NCBI RefSeq assembly: GCF_008017825.1
Contig: NZ_VRLS01000086.1
Location: 310,001 to 374,000, forward strand
From: Mesonia sp008017825
Lineage (GTDB): Bacteria; Bacteroidota; Bacteroidia; Flavobacteriales; Flavobacteriaceae
DNA: 64,000 bases
Reading direction: 5' to 3'
Shown here piece after piece: positions 25,485 to 34,678 of this stretch; positions within the stretch are counted from its first letter, which is position 1, and each line of letters begins with the position of its first letter. A model generated the notes under the pieces. The model was not told the DNA's origin and did no database searches. It saw nothing but the letters and a program-made list of their open reading frames with translations. A program made the translations under genes and the position numbers.

Positions 25485-26267
25485 ATGGCAACATATAAGA
25501 AAAGGGGTTACAAGCCTAAAGCAACTAAAGAGAACGATGAGGTAGAAGACAACTTCAACGAAGAAGAATCTACAACCGCAGAAGTTTTCAATAACTTAGA
25601 TGAAGGTGCTAACAAAACAGAAGAGTGGGTTGCAGGCAACCAAAAACCTATTCTTATTGCAATAGGAGTAGTAGTGGTAGCTGCATTAGCTTACTTAGGT
25701 TACTCTAGATTTGTAGAGCAACCAAAAGAATTTGAAGCTGCAGATGAAATTGCACAGTCTCAAATCTATTTTGAAAATGCTTTAGATGCTACTAATAAAG
25801 ATCAAGATTCTTTATTTAATCTAGCGTTGAATGGAGGAAATGGAAAATACGGACTTTTAAAGGTAATTGATAATTACGGAGGAACTTCTTCTGGAAATCT
25901 TGCTCATTATTATGCAGGTGTAGCTTATTTAAACATTGGTAAATATAAAGAGGCTATAGATCAATTAGAAGATTTTAAAAGCGATGATGAAATTTTAGCT
26001 CCATTAGCTAAAGGAGCAATTGGTGATGCTTTTATGCAATTAAATCAGCCAGAAGAAGCTTTAGGTTACTATGAAAAAGCGGCTTCTATGAGAAAAAATA
26101 AATTCACAACTCCTAAGTTTTTAATGAAAGCAGCAATCACTGCTATTCAATTGAAAAAAGGAGCTGATGCAGAAAAGCACTTATCTAAAATTGAAGAAGA
26201 GTATAGCGATTCTCCAGAAGCTGAAAATGTACCAGTTTATTTAGGACAAGCACAAGGTTTACAATAA
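25485..26267 (+). CDS. Membrane-anchored tetratricopeptide-repeat protein
   Basis: A 260-residue protein with a charged, acidic N-terminus (1-50), one membrane helix (about 56-72, ILIAIGVVVVAALAYLGY) and a C-terminal TPR solenoid (AHYYAGVAYLNIGKYKEAIDQL, IGDAFMQLNQPEEALGYYEKA, AEKHLSKIEEEYSDSPEA). This layout resembles YfgM/ancillary SecYEG-type TPR proteins. The TPR part would lie in the periplasm, although topology is not certain. It is followed by ribH after 3 bases, so they are co-transcribed. Confidence 0.87.
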   Translation: MATYKKRGYKPKATKENDEVEDNFNEEESTTAEVFNNLDEGANKTEEWVAGNQKPILIAIGVVVVAALAYLGYSRFVEQPKEFEAADEIAQSQIYFENALDATNKDQDSLFNLALNGGNGKYGLLKVIDNYGGTSSGNLAHYYAGVAYLNIGKYKEAIDQLEDFKSDDEILAPLAKGAIGDAFMQLNQPEEALGYYEKAASMRKNKFTTPKFLMKAAITAIQLKKGADAEKHLSKIEEEYSDSPEAENVPVYLGQAQGLQ

Positions 26268-26270
26268 TCT

Positions 26271-26777
26271 ATGGCAACAGCAGGAAAAAACTTATCTGAA
26301 TATAATAAAGACACTATCCCAAACGCGAAAGATTTTCGGTTTGGGATTGTTGTTTCAGAATGGAATAGTGATATTACTGAAGGATTGTTTCAAGGCGCTT
26401 TTGATGTTTTTATAGAGAATGAGGTCTTAAAAGAGAACATCGTTCGCTGGAATGTTCCTGGTAGCTTTGAGTTAATTTATGGTTGTAAAAAGATGCAAGA
26501 GTCTTTTGAAATGTTAGATGCCATAATTGCAGTAGGGAATGTCATACAAGGTGAAACTAAACATTTTGATTTTGTTTGCGATGGAGTAACTCAAGGAATT
26601 AAAGATTTAAATATCCAGTCTGATATTCCTGTAATCTTTTGCGTGTTAACCGATAATACCAAGCAACAATCTATAGATCGCTCTGGTGGTAAACACGGTA
26701 ATAAAGGAGCTGAAGCAGCTGTAGCGGCAATTAAAATGGCTCAACTTAGAAAAGACGCCAAATTCTATAAAGGTTAA
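26271..26777 (+). CDS. ribH: 6,7-dimethyl-8-ribityllumazine synthase
   Basis: RibH condenses 5-amino-6-ribitylaminouracil with dihydroxybutanone phosphate, the penultimate riboflavin step. The 168-residue protein has RFGIVVSEWNSDITEGLF, NVPGSFELIYGCKKM, and AVGNVIQGETKHFDFVCDG with the active-site His, plus GNKGAEAAVAAIKMAQL at the end. It lies 3 bases after the TPR gene. No other riboflavin gene is in the window. Confidence 0.96.
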   Translation: MATAGKNLSEYNKDTIPNAKDFRFGIVVSEWNSDITEGLFQGAFDVFIENEVLKENIVRWNVPGSFELIYGCKKMQESFEMLDAIIAVGNVIQGETKHFDFVCDGVTQGIKDLNIQSDIPVIFCVLTDNTKQQSIDRSGGKHGNKGAEAAVAAIKMAQLRKDAKFYKG

Positions 26778-26863
26778 TTTTTAAAACTTCTTTTCTTTAA
26801 AATTTAACCAGGCTTTCTCGGCATTGTTTTTGATTTTCCATAACTTTGAAGCAATAGGAAATC

Positions 26864-27148
26864 ATGGGAATTTTAAAGCGACGTAAGAATAAGAAATTTA
26901 GCTATAGCCCTCGTTATTACAATGACGAAGGGAAAGGTAGTCCATATCAATTAGAACATAAATTTGATAAATTCCGTAAAACTGCGGGAGATGCCGGAGG
27001 TTTAGTTTATCGGTTTAAATCGGCTTGGTCTGAATTTAGAGATGAATCTGATAAACAAACCAATAGACGTGTGCTTTGGATTATACTTATTCTAGTGTTT
27101 ATTTTTCTATTTATTATTGATTTTGATCTTTCTATTTTCTTTAGCTAA
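26864..27148 (+). CDS. Small membrane protein (often misnamed riboflavin synthase subunit beta)
   Basis: A 94-residue protein with a basic start (MGILKRRKNKKFSYSPRYYN), an amphipathic middle (KFDKFRKTAGDAGGLVYRFKSAWSEFRDE) and one C-terminal membrane helix (about 70-92, VLWIILILVFIFLFIIDF). Orthologues in Flavobacteriaceae sit between ribH and mutL and are sometimes labelled riboflavin synthase beta, which the sequence does not support. The function is unknown. It ends 3 bases before mutL. Confidence 0.82.
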   Translation: MGILKRRKNKKFSYSPRYYNDEGKGSPYQLEHKFDKFRKTAGDAGGLVYRFKSAWSEFRDESDKQTNRRVLWIILILVFIFLFIIDFDLSIFFS

Positions 27149-27151
27149 TTC

Positions 27152-29011
27152 ATGACAGATATTATTCAACTTTTACCAGATCATGTGGCCAACCAAATTG
27201 CTGCAGGAGAAGTCGTACAGCGTCCAGCTTCTGTAGTTAAAGAGTTGCTCGAGAATGCCATAGATGCTGGTTCTACAAGCATACAATTACTTATAAAAGA
27301 CGCAGGTAAAACCCTCATTCAAGTTGCCGATAATGGTAAAGGAATGAGTGTTACCGATGCTCGTCTTTCTTTTGAACGTCACGCCACTTCTAAAATTAAA
27401 TTGGCAGAAGATTTATTTCAGCTGCAAACTAAAGGGTTTAGAGGGGAAGCCTTAGCTTCTATCGCGGCGATTGCTCAAGTAGATTTAAAAACTAAGCAAG
27501 AAGAGGAAGAGGTAGGTACTCATATTCAAATAAAAGGTAGTGAGGTAGAGTCACAAGAAGCTTGTGTTACTCCTAAAGGAACGGTTATCCACGTTAAGAA
27601 TTTATTTTACAATATTCCGGCAAGGAGAAATTTTTTAAAGTCTACCTCCGTAGAAACGCGCCATATTATAGACGAATTTCAGCGTGTGGCTTTGGCGCAT
27701 CCTTCGATTGCTTTTAGAATGCATCATAATGGAAGCGAAATGTTCCAGCTTCCAGTAAGTAATCCGCGGCAGCGAATTGTAAATATTTTTGGGAGCAAAA
27801 CCAATGAAAAGTTAGTGCCCGTAGAAGAAGATACTGAGATGGTGAAAGTAACTGGTTTTGTGGGTAAACCCGAATTTGCCAAGCGAACTCGTGGAGAACA
27901 ATTTTTCTTTGTAAATGATCGTTATATTAAATCACCTTATTTAAACCATGCGGTAACCGCTGCTTTTGAAGGTTTACTGAAAGATAAAGCACATCCTTCT
28001 TATTTTTTATACTTACAGGTAGATCCTAAGAGTATAGACATCAATATTCATCCTACTAAAACCGAAATTAAATTTGATGATGAACATGCTTTATATGCTA
28101 TCTTAAGAAGTGCGATTAAGCATAGTTTAGGTCAATTTAGTGTAGCTCCAGTATTAGATTTTAACAGAGATTCTAATCTAGATACTCCTTATGAATTTCA
28201 GCAAAAACAAGCTGAAACCCCTAAAGTGGAGGTGGATAGAGATTTTAATCCGTTTAAAGAGGTCAGCACAAGAAATTCTTCGGGTTCTTCTGTTGGATTT
28301 CAATCTAAAAGACAAAGCGCTCCACAAGAAAGTTGGGAGGCTTTATATACTGGTTTGAACGATCAAAATGATGAAAAAGATTTTTCTAAAGTAGAGTTTG
28401 AAAGTGATGTGGTGACGGGTCAACTTTTTGACTCTTCAGCTGTAGCAACATCTTCCACTACATTTCAATTACAAAAAAAATACATTATAAGTCCGTTTAA
28501 AAACGGAATGATACTTATTGATCAGCATAGGGCGCATTGTAGAATATTGTATGAAGATTTATTGAAAAGTATTACCGTAAAAGCAGCTGTAAGTCAGCAA
28601 TTATTATTTCCGTTATCCTTACAACTCAACGCGCAAGAAACCCAAATGCTTCAGTATTTAAGGGAGTCATTAGAGCAAACTGGGTTCATTTTTTCAAAAA
28701 TGGAAGAAGAAGAAATCGAGATTACTGGAATCCCAACTTTAATTCCAGAGAGTGAAGTCTCTATTTTATTAGATCAATTACTTTCTGATTTTGAAAATGA
28801 AATTCCCGAAAGTGGATTCCTACAAACCGATTTACTCGCAAAGTCATTGGCGAAAAGCATGGCGATAAAAGCAGGAACACAGTTGGATACCGTAGAGCAA
28901 ATTGCGATCGTAAATGGTTTATTTGCTTGTAAAGAACCACAATTAACTCCGTCTAATAAAAAGATTTTTATAACGCTACAAGCGGAAGACATCGAGAAAA
29001 AATTCATGTAA
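27152..29011 (+). CDS. mutL: DNA mismatch repair protein MutL
   Basis: MutL couples mismatch recognition by MutS to downstream strand processing. The 619-residue protein has the GHKL ATPase N-terminus (NQIAAGEVVQRPASVVKELLENAIDAG, DNGKGMS, TKGFRGEALASIAA) and the transducer domain to about 330. A linker with low conservation and a C-terminal dimerisation domain follow. The C-terminal endonuclease motif is degenerate: where nicking MutLs have DQHAxxExxxxE this has DQHRAHCRILYE, and the later Cys/His-rich motifs are not canonical. It overlaps no gene but abuts the rhomboid gene directly. Confidence 0.96.
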   Translation: MTDIIQLLPDHVANQIAAGEVVQRPASVVKELLENAIDAGSTSIQLLIKDAGKTLIQVADNGKGMSVTDARLSFERHATSKIKLAEDLFQLQTKGFRGEALASIAAIAQVDLKTKQEEEEVGTHIQIKGSEVESQEACVTPKGTVIHVKNLFYNIPARRNFLKSTSVETRHIIDEFQRVALAHPSIAFRMHHNGSEMFQLPVSNPRQRIVNIFGSKTNEKLVPVEEDTEMVKVTGFVGKPEFAKRTRGEQFFFVNDRYIKSPYLNHAVTAAFEGLLKDKAHPSYFLYLQVDPKSIDINIHPTKTEIKFDDEHALYAILRSAIKHSLGQFSVAPVLDFNRDSNLDTPYEFQQKQAETPKVEVDRDFNPFKEVSTRNSSGSSVGFQSKRQSAPQESWEALYTGLNDQNDEKDFSKVEFESDVVTGQLFDSSAVATSSTTFQLQKKYIISPFKNGMILIDQHRAHCRILYEDLLKSITVKAAVSQQLLFPLSLQLNAQETQMLQYLRESLEQTGFIFSKMEEEEIEITGIPTLIPESEVSILLDQLLSDFENEIPESGFLQTDLLAKSLAKSMAIKAGTQLDTVEQIAIVNGLFACKEPQLTPSNKKIFITLQAEDIEKKFM

Positions 29012-29758
29012 ATGGGAAATATAACCGAAACCGTAAAAGTTTTATTAATTGCTAATATTCTATTTTTTGTAGGGAGTCAGTTTTTGGGAGATTATGCTTA
29101 TCAATTATTAGCATTGTGGTTTCCTGAAAATGAGAATTTTCAACTTTGGCAAATAGTAACACACATGTTTATGCATGGTGGTTTTTCCCATATTCTATTT
29201 AATATGTTTGCTTTATATATGTTTGGAAGTGTTTTAGAGCAAACATTAGGGCAACAACGTTTTTTATTCCTTTATTTTTCTGCAGGATTGGGAGCTGCAG
29301 GTTTACAAATTTTATTTAGCTATTGGAGTTTTAACTCTGCAATGCAAACCTATTTAGACGCTGGTTTGTCTTCGCAAGAAGTGTATGACATGCTTTCTCA
29401 ATATAGTACAACGGGGAAAGTATATGCATCTATTCCGCGTGAAGCGACTCAACAATTAATATCTACTTATATGACTCCAATGGTAGGAGCCTCTGGAGCT
29501 ATTTTTGGTGTTTTAGCTGCTTTTGCAGTAGTTTACCCAAATTTACCTTTATATTTAATGTTTGTACCTATTCCAATTAAAGCAAAATATTTAATTGGTG
29601 GTTATTTTGCTATAAATGTATATTCTGCTGTCACAGGCACCACTTTATTAGGTCCTTCTAATACCGCATATTGGGCTCATATAGGAGGGGCAATTATCGG
29701 CTTTATCACGATGTGGTATTGGAAAAAAAATAGTTTTAACTCAAATCGCTGGAATTAA
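29012..29758 (+). CDS. Rhomboid family intramembrane serine protease 1
   Basis: A 248-residue membrane protein with six or so hydrophobic helices. The rhomboid hallmarks are HGGFSHILFNMFALYMFG (N and H of helix 2), the serine motif GASGAIFG in helix 4, and the catalytic His in YWAHIGGAIIGF in helix 6. It cleaves substrates within or near the membrane; substrates are unknown. It starts directly after the mutL stop and shares one base with the next rhomboid gene (TAATG). Confidence 0.93.
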   Translation: MGNITETVKVLLIANILFFVGSQFLGDYAYQLLALWFPENENFQLWQIVTHMFMHGGFSHILFNMFALYMFGSVLEQTLGQQRFLFLYFSAGLGAAGLQILFSYWSFNSAMQTYLDAGLSSQEVYDMLSQYSTTGKVYASIPREATQQLISTYMTPMVGASGAIFGVLAAFAVVYPNLPLYLMFVPIPIKAKYLIGGYFAINVYSAVTGTTLLGPSNTAYWAHIGGAIIGFITMWYWKKNSFNSNRWN

Positions 29759-30651
29759 TGCGTTGGCAAGATCAATTACGTTACCGTTACAATATGGCTG
29801 GAGTTTTAGAGAAACTCATTGCTGTTAATGTAGTTGTGTTTATCGTTCAGTTTTTTCTGCAAACTCTAGGGTTTCTATTTAAAACTAAAATTAATTTTAT
29901 TTTTGAATGGTTTAGTTTTCCAACCCATTTACAAACTTTGCTTTATAAACCGTGGAGTATTATTACGTATGCTTTTTTACACGGTGGTTTATTGCATTTG
30001 TTTTTTAATATGATGATTCTCTATTTTTCGGGAAGGTTATTTCTTACTTTTTTCTCTCCGAAGCGATTATTGAATTATTACTTCTTAGGTGCTATTAGTG
30101 GAGCATTGTTATTTGCCTTAAGCTATAATTTATTTCCTGCTTTTGCGGGAGTAGGAAACGTTCCTTTAGTAGGAGCATCGGCAGCAGTAACTGCGATCCT
30201 GGTAGGAGTAGCAACTCAAGCTCCTCATATGCAAGTGAGAATGATGTTTATAGGAAATATAAAATTATGGTGGATTGCTGCTTTCTTAGTGGTGGTAGAT
30301 TTTATACAAATTCCTTTTGGAAATGCCGGAGGCCATATTGCTCATTTGGGTGGTGCTCTTTTGGGATATATGTATACTACACAGTTATCTAAAGGAAACG
30401 ATATTGGTGCTTGGTCTCAAAAAATTACCGATACGATTGTAGGCTGGTTTCAACCTTCTAAGAAGAAACCATTTAAAAATGTATATAGAAATACTTCATC
30501 GGCTAAAAATAAAAAGGCCGCTTCTTCGTTTTCAAATCAAGAAGAAAAGCAAAAGAAAGTGGATTCTATTTTAGATAAGATAAGTAAAAACGGTTACGAT
30601 AGTTTAACTAAAGCAGAAAAAGATTATCTTTTTAAAGCGGGGAAAGATTAA
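29758..30651 (+). CDS. Rhomboid family intramembrane serine protease 2
   Basis: A 297-residue rhomboid paralogue. It has HGGLLHLFFNMMILYFSG, a serine motif that reads VGASAAVTAI (GxSA instead of GxSG), and GGHIAHLGGALLGYMY with the catalytic His, so the Ser-His dyad remains. The C-terminal 70 residues form a charged cytoplasmic tail (QEEKQKKVDSILDKISKNGY, LTKAEKDYLFKAGKD). The tandem arrangement after mutL is conserved in Flavobacteriaceae from memory. The start overlaps the stop of rhomboid 1. Confidence 0.92.
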   Translation: MRWQDQLRYRYNMAGVLEKLIAVNVVVFIVQFFLQTLGFLFKTKINFIFEWFSFPTHLQTLLYKPWSIITYAFLHGGLLHLFFNMMILYFSGRLFLTFFSPKRLLNYYFLGAISGALLFALSYNLFPAFAGVGNVPLVGASAAVTAILVGVATQAPHMQVRMMFIGNIKLWWIAAFLVVVDFIQIPFGNAGGHIAHLGGALLGYMYTTQLSKGNDIGAWSQKITDTIVGWFQPSKKKPFKNVYRNTSSAKNKKAASSFSNQEEKQKKVDSILDKISKNGYDSLTKAEKDYLFKAGKD

Positions 30652-30657
30652 TTGCCT

Positions 30658-31686
30658 ATGAAAGGCTTAAACCTTATAGATAAACTTATTTTCATTGTAA
30701 ACTCATTGTTTGCAACAGCTCTTTTATTAGCTTATCTATTGCCTTATATTCCTCCCAACACATTTCCGTTTTTATCGGTTTTAAGTTTAGGAATGCCTCT
30801 TTTGTTGATTATTAATTTTATCTTTTTTCTTTTTTGGGCTATTCGGTTTAAACGCCAAGTACTTCTTTCCTTTTTTATCTTACTTATTGGGATTAACCAT
30901 ATACTTTCTTTGTACAAATTCTCTAACGATCAGCTTCAAGCGGATACCAACGATGATAAGACTTTTAGTTTGATGACCTACAATGTTCGTCAGTTTAATC
31001 GTTACGATTGGATTAGAGATTTTAGTGTGACTAAAGAAATTATCACTTTCGTGGAAAAAGAAAATCCAGATATTTTATTGGTGCAAGAGTTTCATGCAAG
31101 AGAAGATGTTAACTTTAAAACCTACCCGCATAGTTATGTGAAGTTAGTAGGGGAAAATTCGACATCTGGGCAAGCGATTTATTCTAAATATCCTATTGTA
31201 AATAAAGGTTCATTAGATTTTCCAAAGACGGGAAATAATGCTATTTATGCTGATGTTCTTATTCACAAAGACACTATACGTATTTTTAATTTACATTTAG
31301 AAAGTTTGAAGATTAATCCAAAAGTAAAGGAGCTTCAAAATAATAGTGAGAAATTAATAGGTAGGGTAGGGAACTCTTTTAGAAAACAACAAAAGCAAAC
31401 CGAAATGGTGTTAGCCAAGGTTGATGAAACTTCATATAAAAGCATCATCGCTGGCGATTTAAATAATAGTGCTTTTTCTTACGTATATCAAAAACTTTCT
31501 GAAAATTATACCGATGCCTTTAAAAACGCAGGAAGTGGTTTTGGGAAAACCTTTGACTTTGATTTTATCCCTTTACGAATTGATGTAATTTTAGCTGATA
31601 AACAGATTAAAGTAAAAAAATTGATCAATTACGATCAACAATTATCAGATCACTATCCTATTATGAGTGTGTTACAATTGAAGTAA
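30658..31686 (+). CDS. Endonuclease/exonuclease/phosphatase (EEP) family membrane protein
   Basis: About 342 residues: two to three N-terminal membrane helices (to about residue 85) and an EEP domain. The domain has LMTYNVRQFNRYDW, ILLVQEFHARED (metal-binding Glu), IFNLHLESLK, IIAGDLNNSAFSYVY (GDxN) and QLSDHYPIMSVL (SDH). I take ATG at 30658; a TTG two codons earlier is less likely. The catalytic part is probably periplasmic. The substrate is unknown. It follows rhomboid 2 closely, and its layout mirrors the protein at 13165-14241. Confidence 0.9.
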   Translation: MKGLNLIDKLIFIVNSLFATALLLAYLLPYIPPNTFPFLSVLSLGMPLLLIINFIFFLFWAIRFKRQVLLSFFILLIGINHILSLYKFSNDQLQADTNDDKTFSLMTYNVRQFNRYDWIRDFSVTKEIITFVEKENPDILLVQEFHAREDVNFKTYPHSYVKLVGENSTSGQAIYSKYPIVNKGSLDFPKTGNNAIYADVLIHKDTIRIFNLHLESLKINPKVKELQNNSEKLIGRVGNSFRKQQKQTEMVLAKVDETSYKSIIAGDLNNSAFSYVYQKLSENYTDAFKNAGSGFGKTFDFDFIPLRIDVILADKQIKVKKLINYDQQLSDHYPIMSVLQLK

Positions 31687-31693
31687 TCTCTGC

Positions 31694-32323
31694 CTATTTA
31701 ATGCTTTGATTTTCGAGATACATTAAACTATTTGGACCTTCATTAAACAAAAGATCTAAAATAGATAAGTCTGGAATAAAACCTTTTTTACTATCAAAAA
31801 CCTGTGTATAGGTTTCTAAGCTCAAAGTTTCTCTATTTTTAGCATTTATCAAATTCCTAGCATCAACAACATTTTCCTCGTTGCTATAATCATTTAAAAA
31901 TACCTCTGTTTTTTCTATGGGTTTTTCTATTTGAAGGCAAGAAAGCAATACTTCTAAACAAGCATAATTAAAATCGAGCAAGTGGGTATAGGTTTTATCA
32001 TAAAGAGGCTGTAATTCATCTTCATAGAACTCAAAAAAAGGAGAGGTTCTGTAAGCAGCTTCTAAAGAACGCCAATGAATCGTTTGCCAATTAAAATCGT
32101 TTTCAATTTTTATCTCTTTATATTTTTGACGCTTATCTTTAGAATGCTTGATAGGAATATTTAATAGAAGTTTTCCATTAGCACCATAGATGTATTGTCT
32201 ACTTCGGTAGCTTTGTTTTTGATAATTATCTTCATTTTCAAAACAAATTTTTTCCGCTTTAGCGAAATAAACAAATTGCTCAATAGATCCGAAATAGGCG
32301 GGATGAAGGATTAACGTATTCAT
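31694..32323 (-). CDS. WbqC family protein
   Basis: A 209-residue soluble protein. It opens TLILHPAYFGSIEQFVYFAKA and contains NYQKQSYRSRQYIYGANGK and LLLNIPIKH, the usual pattern of the WbqC family, which is sometimes found in O-antigen clusters. The biochemical role is not established. In Flavobacteriaceae it lies downstream of lepB, as here (12 bases), at the end of the parA-parB-dapB-lepB run. It converges on the EEP gene with only 7 bases between, and I see no hairpin there. Confidence 0.85.
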   Translation of the reverse strand: MNTLILHPAYFGSIEQFVYFAKAEKICFENEDNYQKQSYRSRQYIYGANGKLLLNIPIKHSKDKRQKYKEIKIENDFNWQTIHWRSLEAAYRTSPFFEFYEDELQPLYDKTYTHLLDFNYACLEVLLSCLQIEKPIEKTEVFLNDYSNEENVVDARNLINAKNRETLSLETYTQVFDSKKGFIPDLSILDLLFNEGPNSLMYLENQSIK

Positions 32324-32335
32324 AAATTTAAAAAA

Positions 32336-33916
32336 CTATGATTCCTTATTTTTCTTCTTTTTCCAGAAGAAATTGATTCCGAAAACAATCACCAACAAAA
32401 TAAGGAAATGGAAAAAGTATGAAACTGGCTTTCCATCACCACCAACGGTAGTAAATAAGCGATCCCAGCGAATTTTATTGCTAAAACCTTGTCCGTTTCC
32501 ATCCCAACTCATCCATATCAATACAGGTTTTCCTACTACGTGATTTTCTGGAACGTAACCCCAGTAGCGACTATCTTCACTATTATGACGGTTGTCTCCC
32601 ATCATAAAGTAGTAGTTTTGTTTGAAGGTATATGAGTCTATAGGGTTTCCGTTAAGTAAAACTTGAGTTCCTCTAGTGGTAATCTTATTATCTATATGCA
32701 TTTCTTCTCCTTCATAAGTTTCGATAATGCGCTTATAAAATGGAAGAGATTCTCTAGTAATGCTTACTGTTTTTCCAGCTTCTGGGATATATATAGGTCC
32801 GAAGTTGTCTCTATTCCAGCCCGTTTTCCCTGTATTCGGGAAAGTTCCTCGATCTTGTTTTCCTACCGAATCAATTATTCTTTCTACCGACGCTACATTA
32901 GGATGATTTTTAAATCGCTCTACAGTTTCTTCCGATAAAGAGGTGAAGTAATATTGTTTTTTGGTTTGATCGTACCAACCTACAGGGTCTGTAATGTCGT
33001 AGGTTTGATATAAATTTTGAAGGGAGAAACCTTTACCTTTTCCTTGTACTACGTAAGAATATTGAGGCTTAGCTCTTTCTGGTAATTGTAAAGGCTGGTT
33101 ATTAATATGAATTTTACCATCTACGATTTTTAATGAATCTCCAGGAATACCCACAGTTCTCTTAACGTAATTCGATTTTTTATCGATAGGCTTGGTGTAA
33201 CTTTCTTTTCCGCGGTAACGGAAATAAGGTACCGTATCTACTGGCCAGTTAAAAACTACAATGTCATTTCTTTCGATATTCTCAAAACCTGGTAATCTAA
33301 AATAAGGAAGCTGTGGCCAATTGGTGTAAGATTTAATTCCGGCAACGGGAATAGTATCGTGTACCATAGGAAAAGAAACCGTTGTTTTGGGTGTTCTTGC
33401 ACCGTAGTGAAACTTACTTACAAATAAGAAATCTCCTACCAATAATGTTTTTTCTAAAGAAGAAGTAGGAATAGTAAAAGGTTGTATAAAATACGTGTGA
33501 ACGATAGTAGCAGCAACGACAGCAAATAAAATAGAACTTACCCATTCACCAACCTCTGTTCTAGGTTTTAGACTGCGCCCCTCAACATAAGTAACATCTA
33601 AGGCATAATTTACGTAATAGACATAAAACCCTAAGGTCAAAATTGCTAACCAAGTATCAGCTTTGGTTTGTTTGCCAAAACTACGAATCGTTTCTACCCA
33701 AATTACAGGAAACATTATAAGGTTGACTATAGGTACAAAGAGTAAGATCGTCCACCACCAAGGACGATTAATAATTTTCATTAAAATTACTGCATTGTAA
33801 ACGGGTACAAAAGCTTCCCACGCTTGCCTACCTGCTTTTATATATAATTTCCAAGTTCCTAAACCATGAATGGCTTGTATCGCCAAGAAAAATATAAACC
33901 ACTGTACAATTGTCAT
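32336..33916 (-). CDS. lepB: Signal peptidase I, long Bacteroidota form
   Basis: LepB removes signal peptides from Sec-exported proteins. The 526-residue protein is about twice the length of E. coli-type cores. It has N-terminal membrane helices (DUF5684-like region, residues 1-110), a further helix, then the catalytic Ser in IPTSSLEKTLLVGDFLFV and the Lys in YVKRTVGIPGDSLKI. A long insertion separates boxes D and E (YYFMMGDNRHNSEDSRYWG), and there is a C-terminal hydrophobic segment (YFFHFLILLVIVFGINFFW). Size and layout fit other Bacteroidota LepB. It is co-directional with dapB, 39 bases after it. Confidence 0.93.
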   Translation of the reverse strand: MTIVQWFIFFLAIQAIHGLGTWKLYIKAGRQAWEAFVPVYNAVILMKIINRPWWWTILLFVPIVNLIMFPVIWVETIRSFGKQTKADTWLAILTLGFYVYYVNYALDVTYVEGRSLKPRTEVGEWVSSILFAVVAATIVHTYFIQPFTIPTSSLEKTLLVGDFLFVSKFHYGARTPKTTVSFPMVHDTIPVAGIKSYTNWPQLPYFRLPGFENIERNDIVVFNWPVDTVPYFRYRGKESYTKPIDKKSNYVKRTVGIPGDSLKIVDGKIHINNQPLQLPERAKPQYSYVVQGKGKGFSLQNLYQTYDITDPVGWYDQTKKQYYFTSLSEETVERFKNHPNVASVERIIDSVGKQDRGTFPNTGKTGWNRDNFGPIYIPEAGKTVSITRESLPFYKRIIETYEGEEMHIDNKITTRGTQVLLNGNPIDSYTFKQNYYFMMGDNRHNSEDSRYWGYVPENHVVGKPVLIWMSWDGNGQGFSNKIRWDRLFTTVGGDGKPVSYFFHFLILLVIVFGINFFWKKKKNKES

Positions 33917-33955
33917 CTTTGTTTTGTTTTATAAGTAGTAAACAAGCTAAACTTG

Positions 33956-34675
33956 TTACAAATTATTTAGTTGTAGCACATCTTTCATGCTATACACTCC
34001 TTTTTTTCCATTCATCCATTCTGCTGCAATTACTGCACCAAGAGCAAAGCCTTCTCGAGAATGAGCTGTATGTTTAATCTCTATATCATCTACGGTAGAT
34101 TTGTAGCTAATACTATGCGTACCAGGAACATTCTCTATGCGTTTTGCCGTTACCGGAATTGATTTGCCTGCATTTTCATCTTCTTGCTCAACCAGCTTCC
34201 AATCGGTTAAAGAAGAGTGGTTGATAATACCTTCAGCAAGACTTATAGCAGTTCCGCTAGGCTTATCTAATTTTTGTATGTGATGAATTTCTTCTAAACT
34301 CACCTGATATTGCTCATGATTTTTCATCAATTTAGCAAGGTGTTCATTGAGATTGAAAAACAAGTTTACTCCCAGACTAAAATTGGATGCGTATAAAAAA
34401 GTTCCGTTAAGTTGATTGCAAGTTTTAACCACTTCGTCATAATTTTCTAACCAACCTGTGGTACCCGAAATAACGGGAACTTGGGCTTTAAATGCTGAAG
34501 TTATATTTTCTATCGCTGCTGTTGGAATACTAAAATCTATCGCAACATCTGCCTGTTGAAGATTTTCTTTATTAATTCCAGAAGAGGTTTTATAAACAAT
34601 AGTATGGTTTCTTTCTAAGGCTAATTTTTCAATGGTTTTACCCATTCTTCCGTAACCTAATAAAGCAATTTTCAT
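33956..34675 (-). CDS. dapB: 4-hydroxy-tetrahydrodipicolinate reductase
   Basis: DapB reduces hydroxy-tetrahydrodipicolinate with NAD(P)H on the way to diaminopimelate and lysine. The 239-residue protein has LLGYGRMGKTIE (dinucleotide loop), SGTTGW, the catalytic EEIHHIQKLDKPSGTA motif, and HSREGFALGAVIAAEW. It is full length for the short Bacteroidota form. It lies 3 bases after DUF5683, within the parA-parB-DUF5683-dapB-lepB run. Confidence 0.95.
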   Translation of the reverse strand: MKIALLGYGRMGKTIEKLALERNHTIVYKTSSGINKENLQQADVAIDFSIPTAAIENITSAFKAQVPVISGTTGWLENYDEVVKTCNQLNGTFLYASNFSLGVNLFFNLNEHLAKLMKNHEQYQVSLEEIHHIQKLDKPSGTAISLAEGIINHSSLTDWKLVEQEDENAGKSIPVTAKRIENVPGTHSISYKSTVDDIEIKHTAHSREGFALGAVIAAEWMNGKKGVYSMKDVLQLNNL

Positions 34676-34678
34676 AAG

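Noticed and set aside
26864..27148. Riboflavin synthase beta subunit
   Set aside because: The 94-residue product is a basic protein with one membrane helix and no lumazine or riboflavin synthase motif; the real RibH is at 26271-26777.
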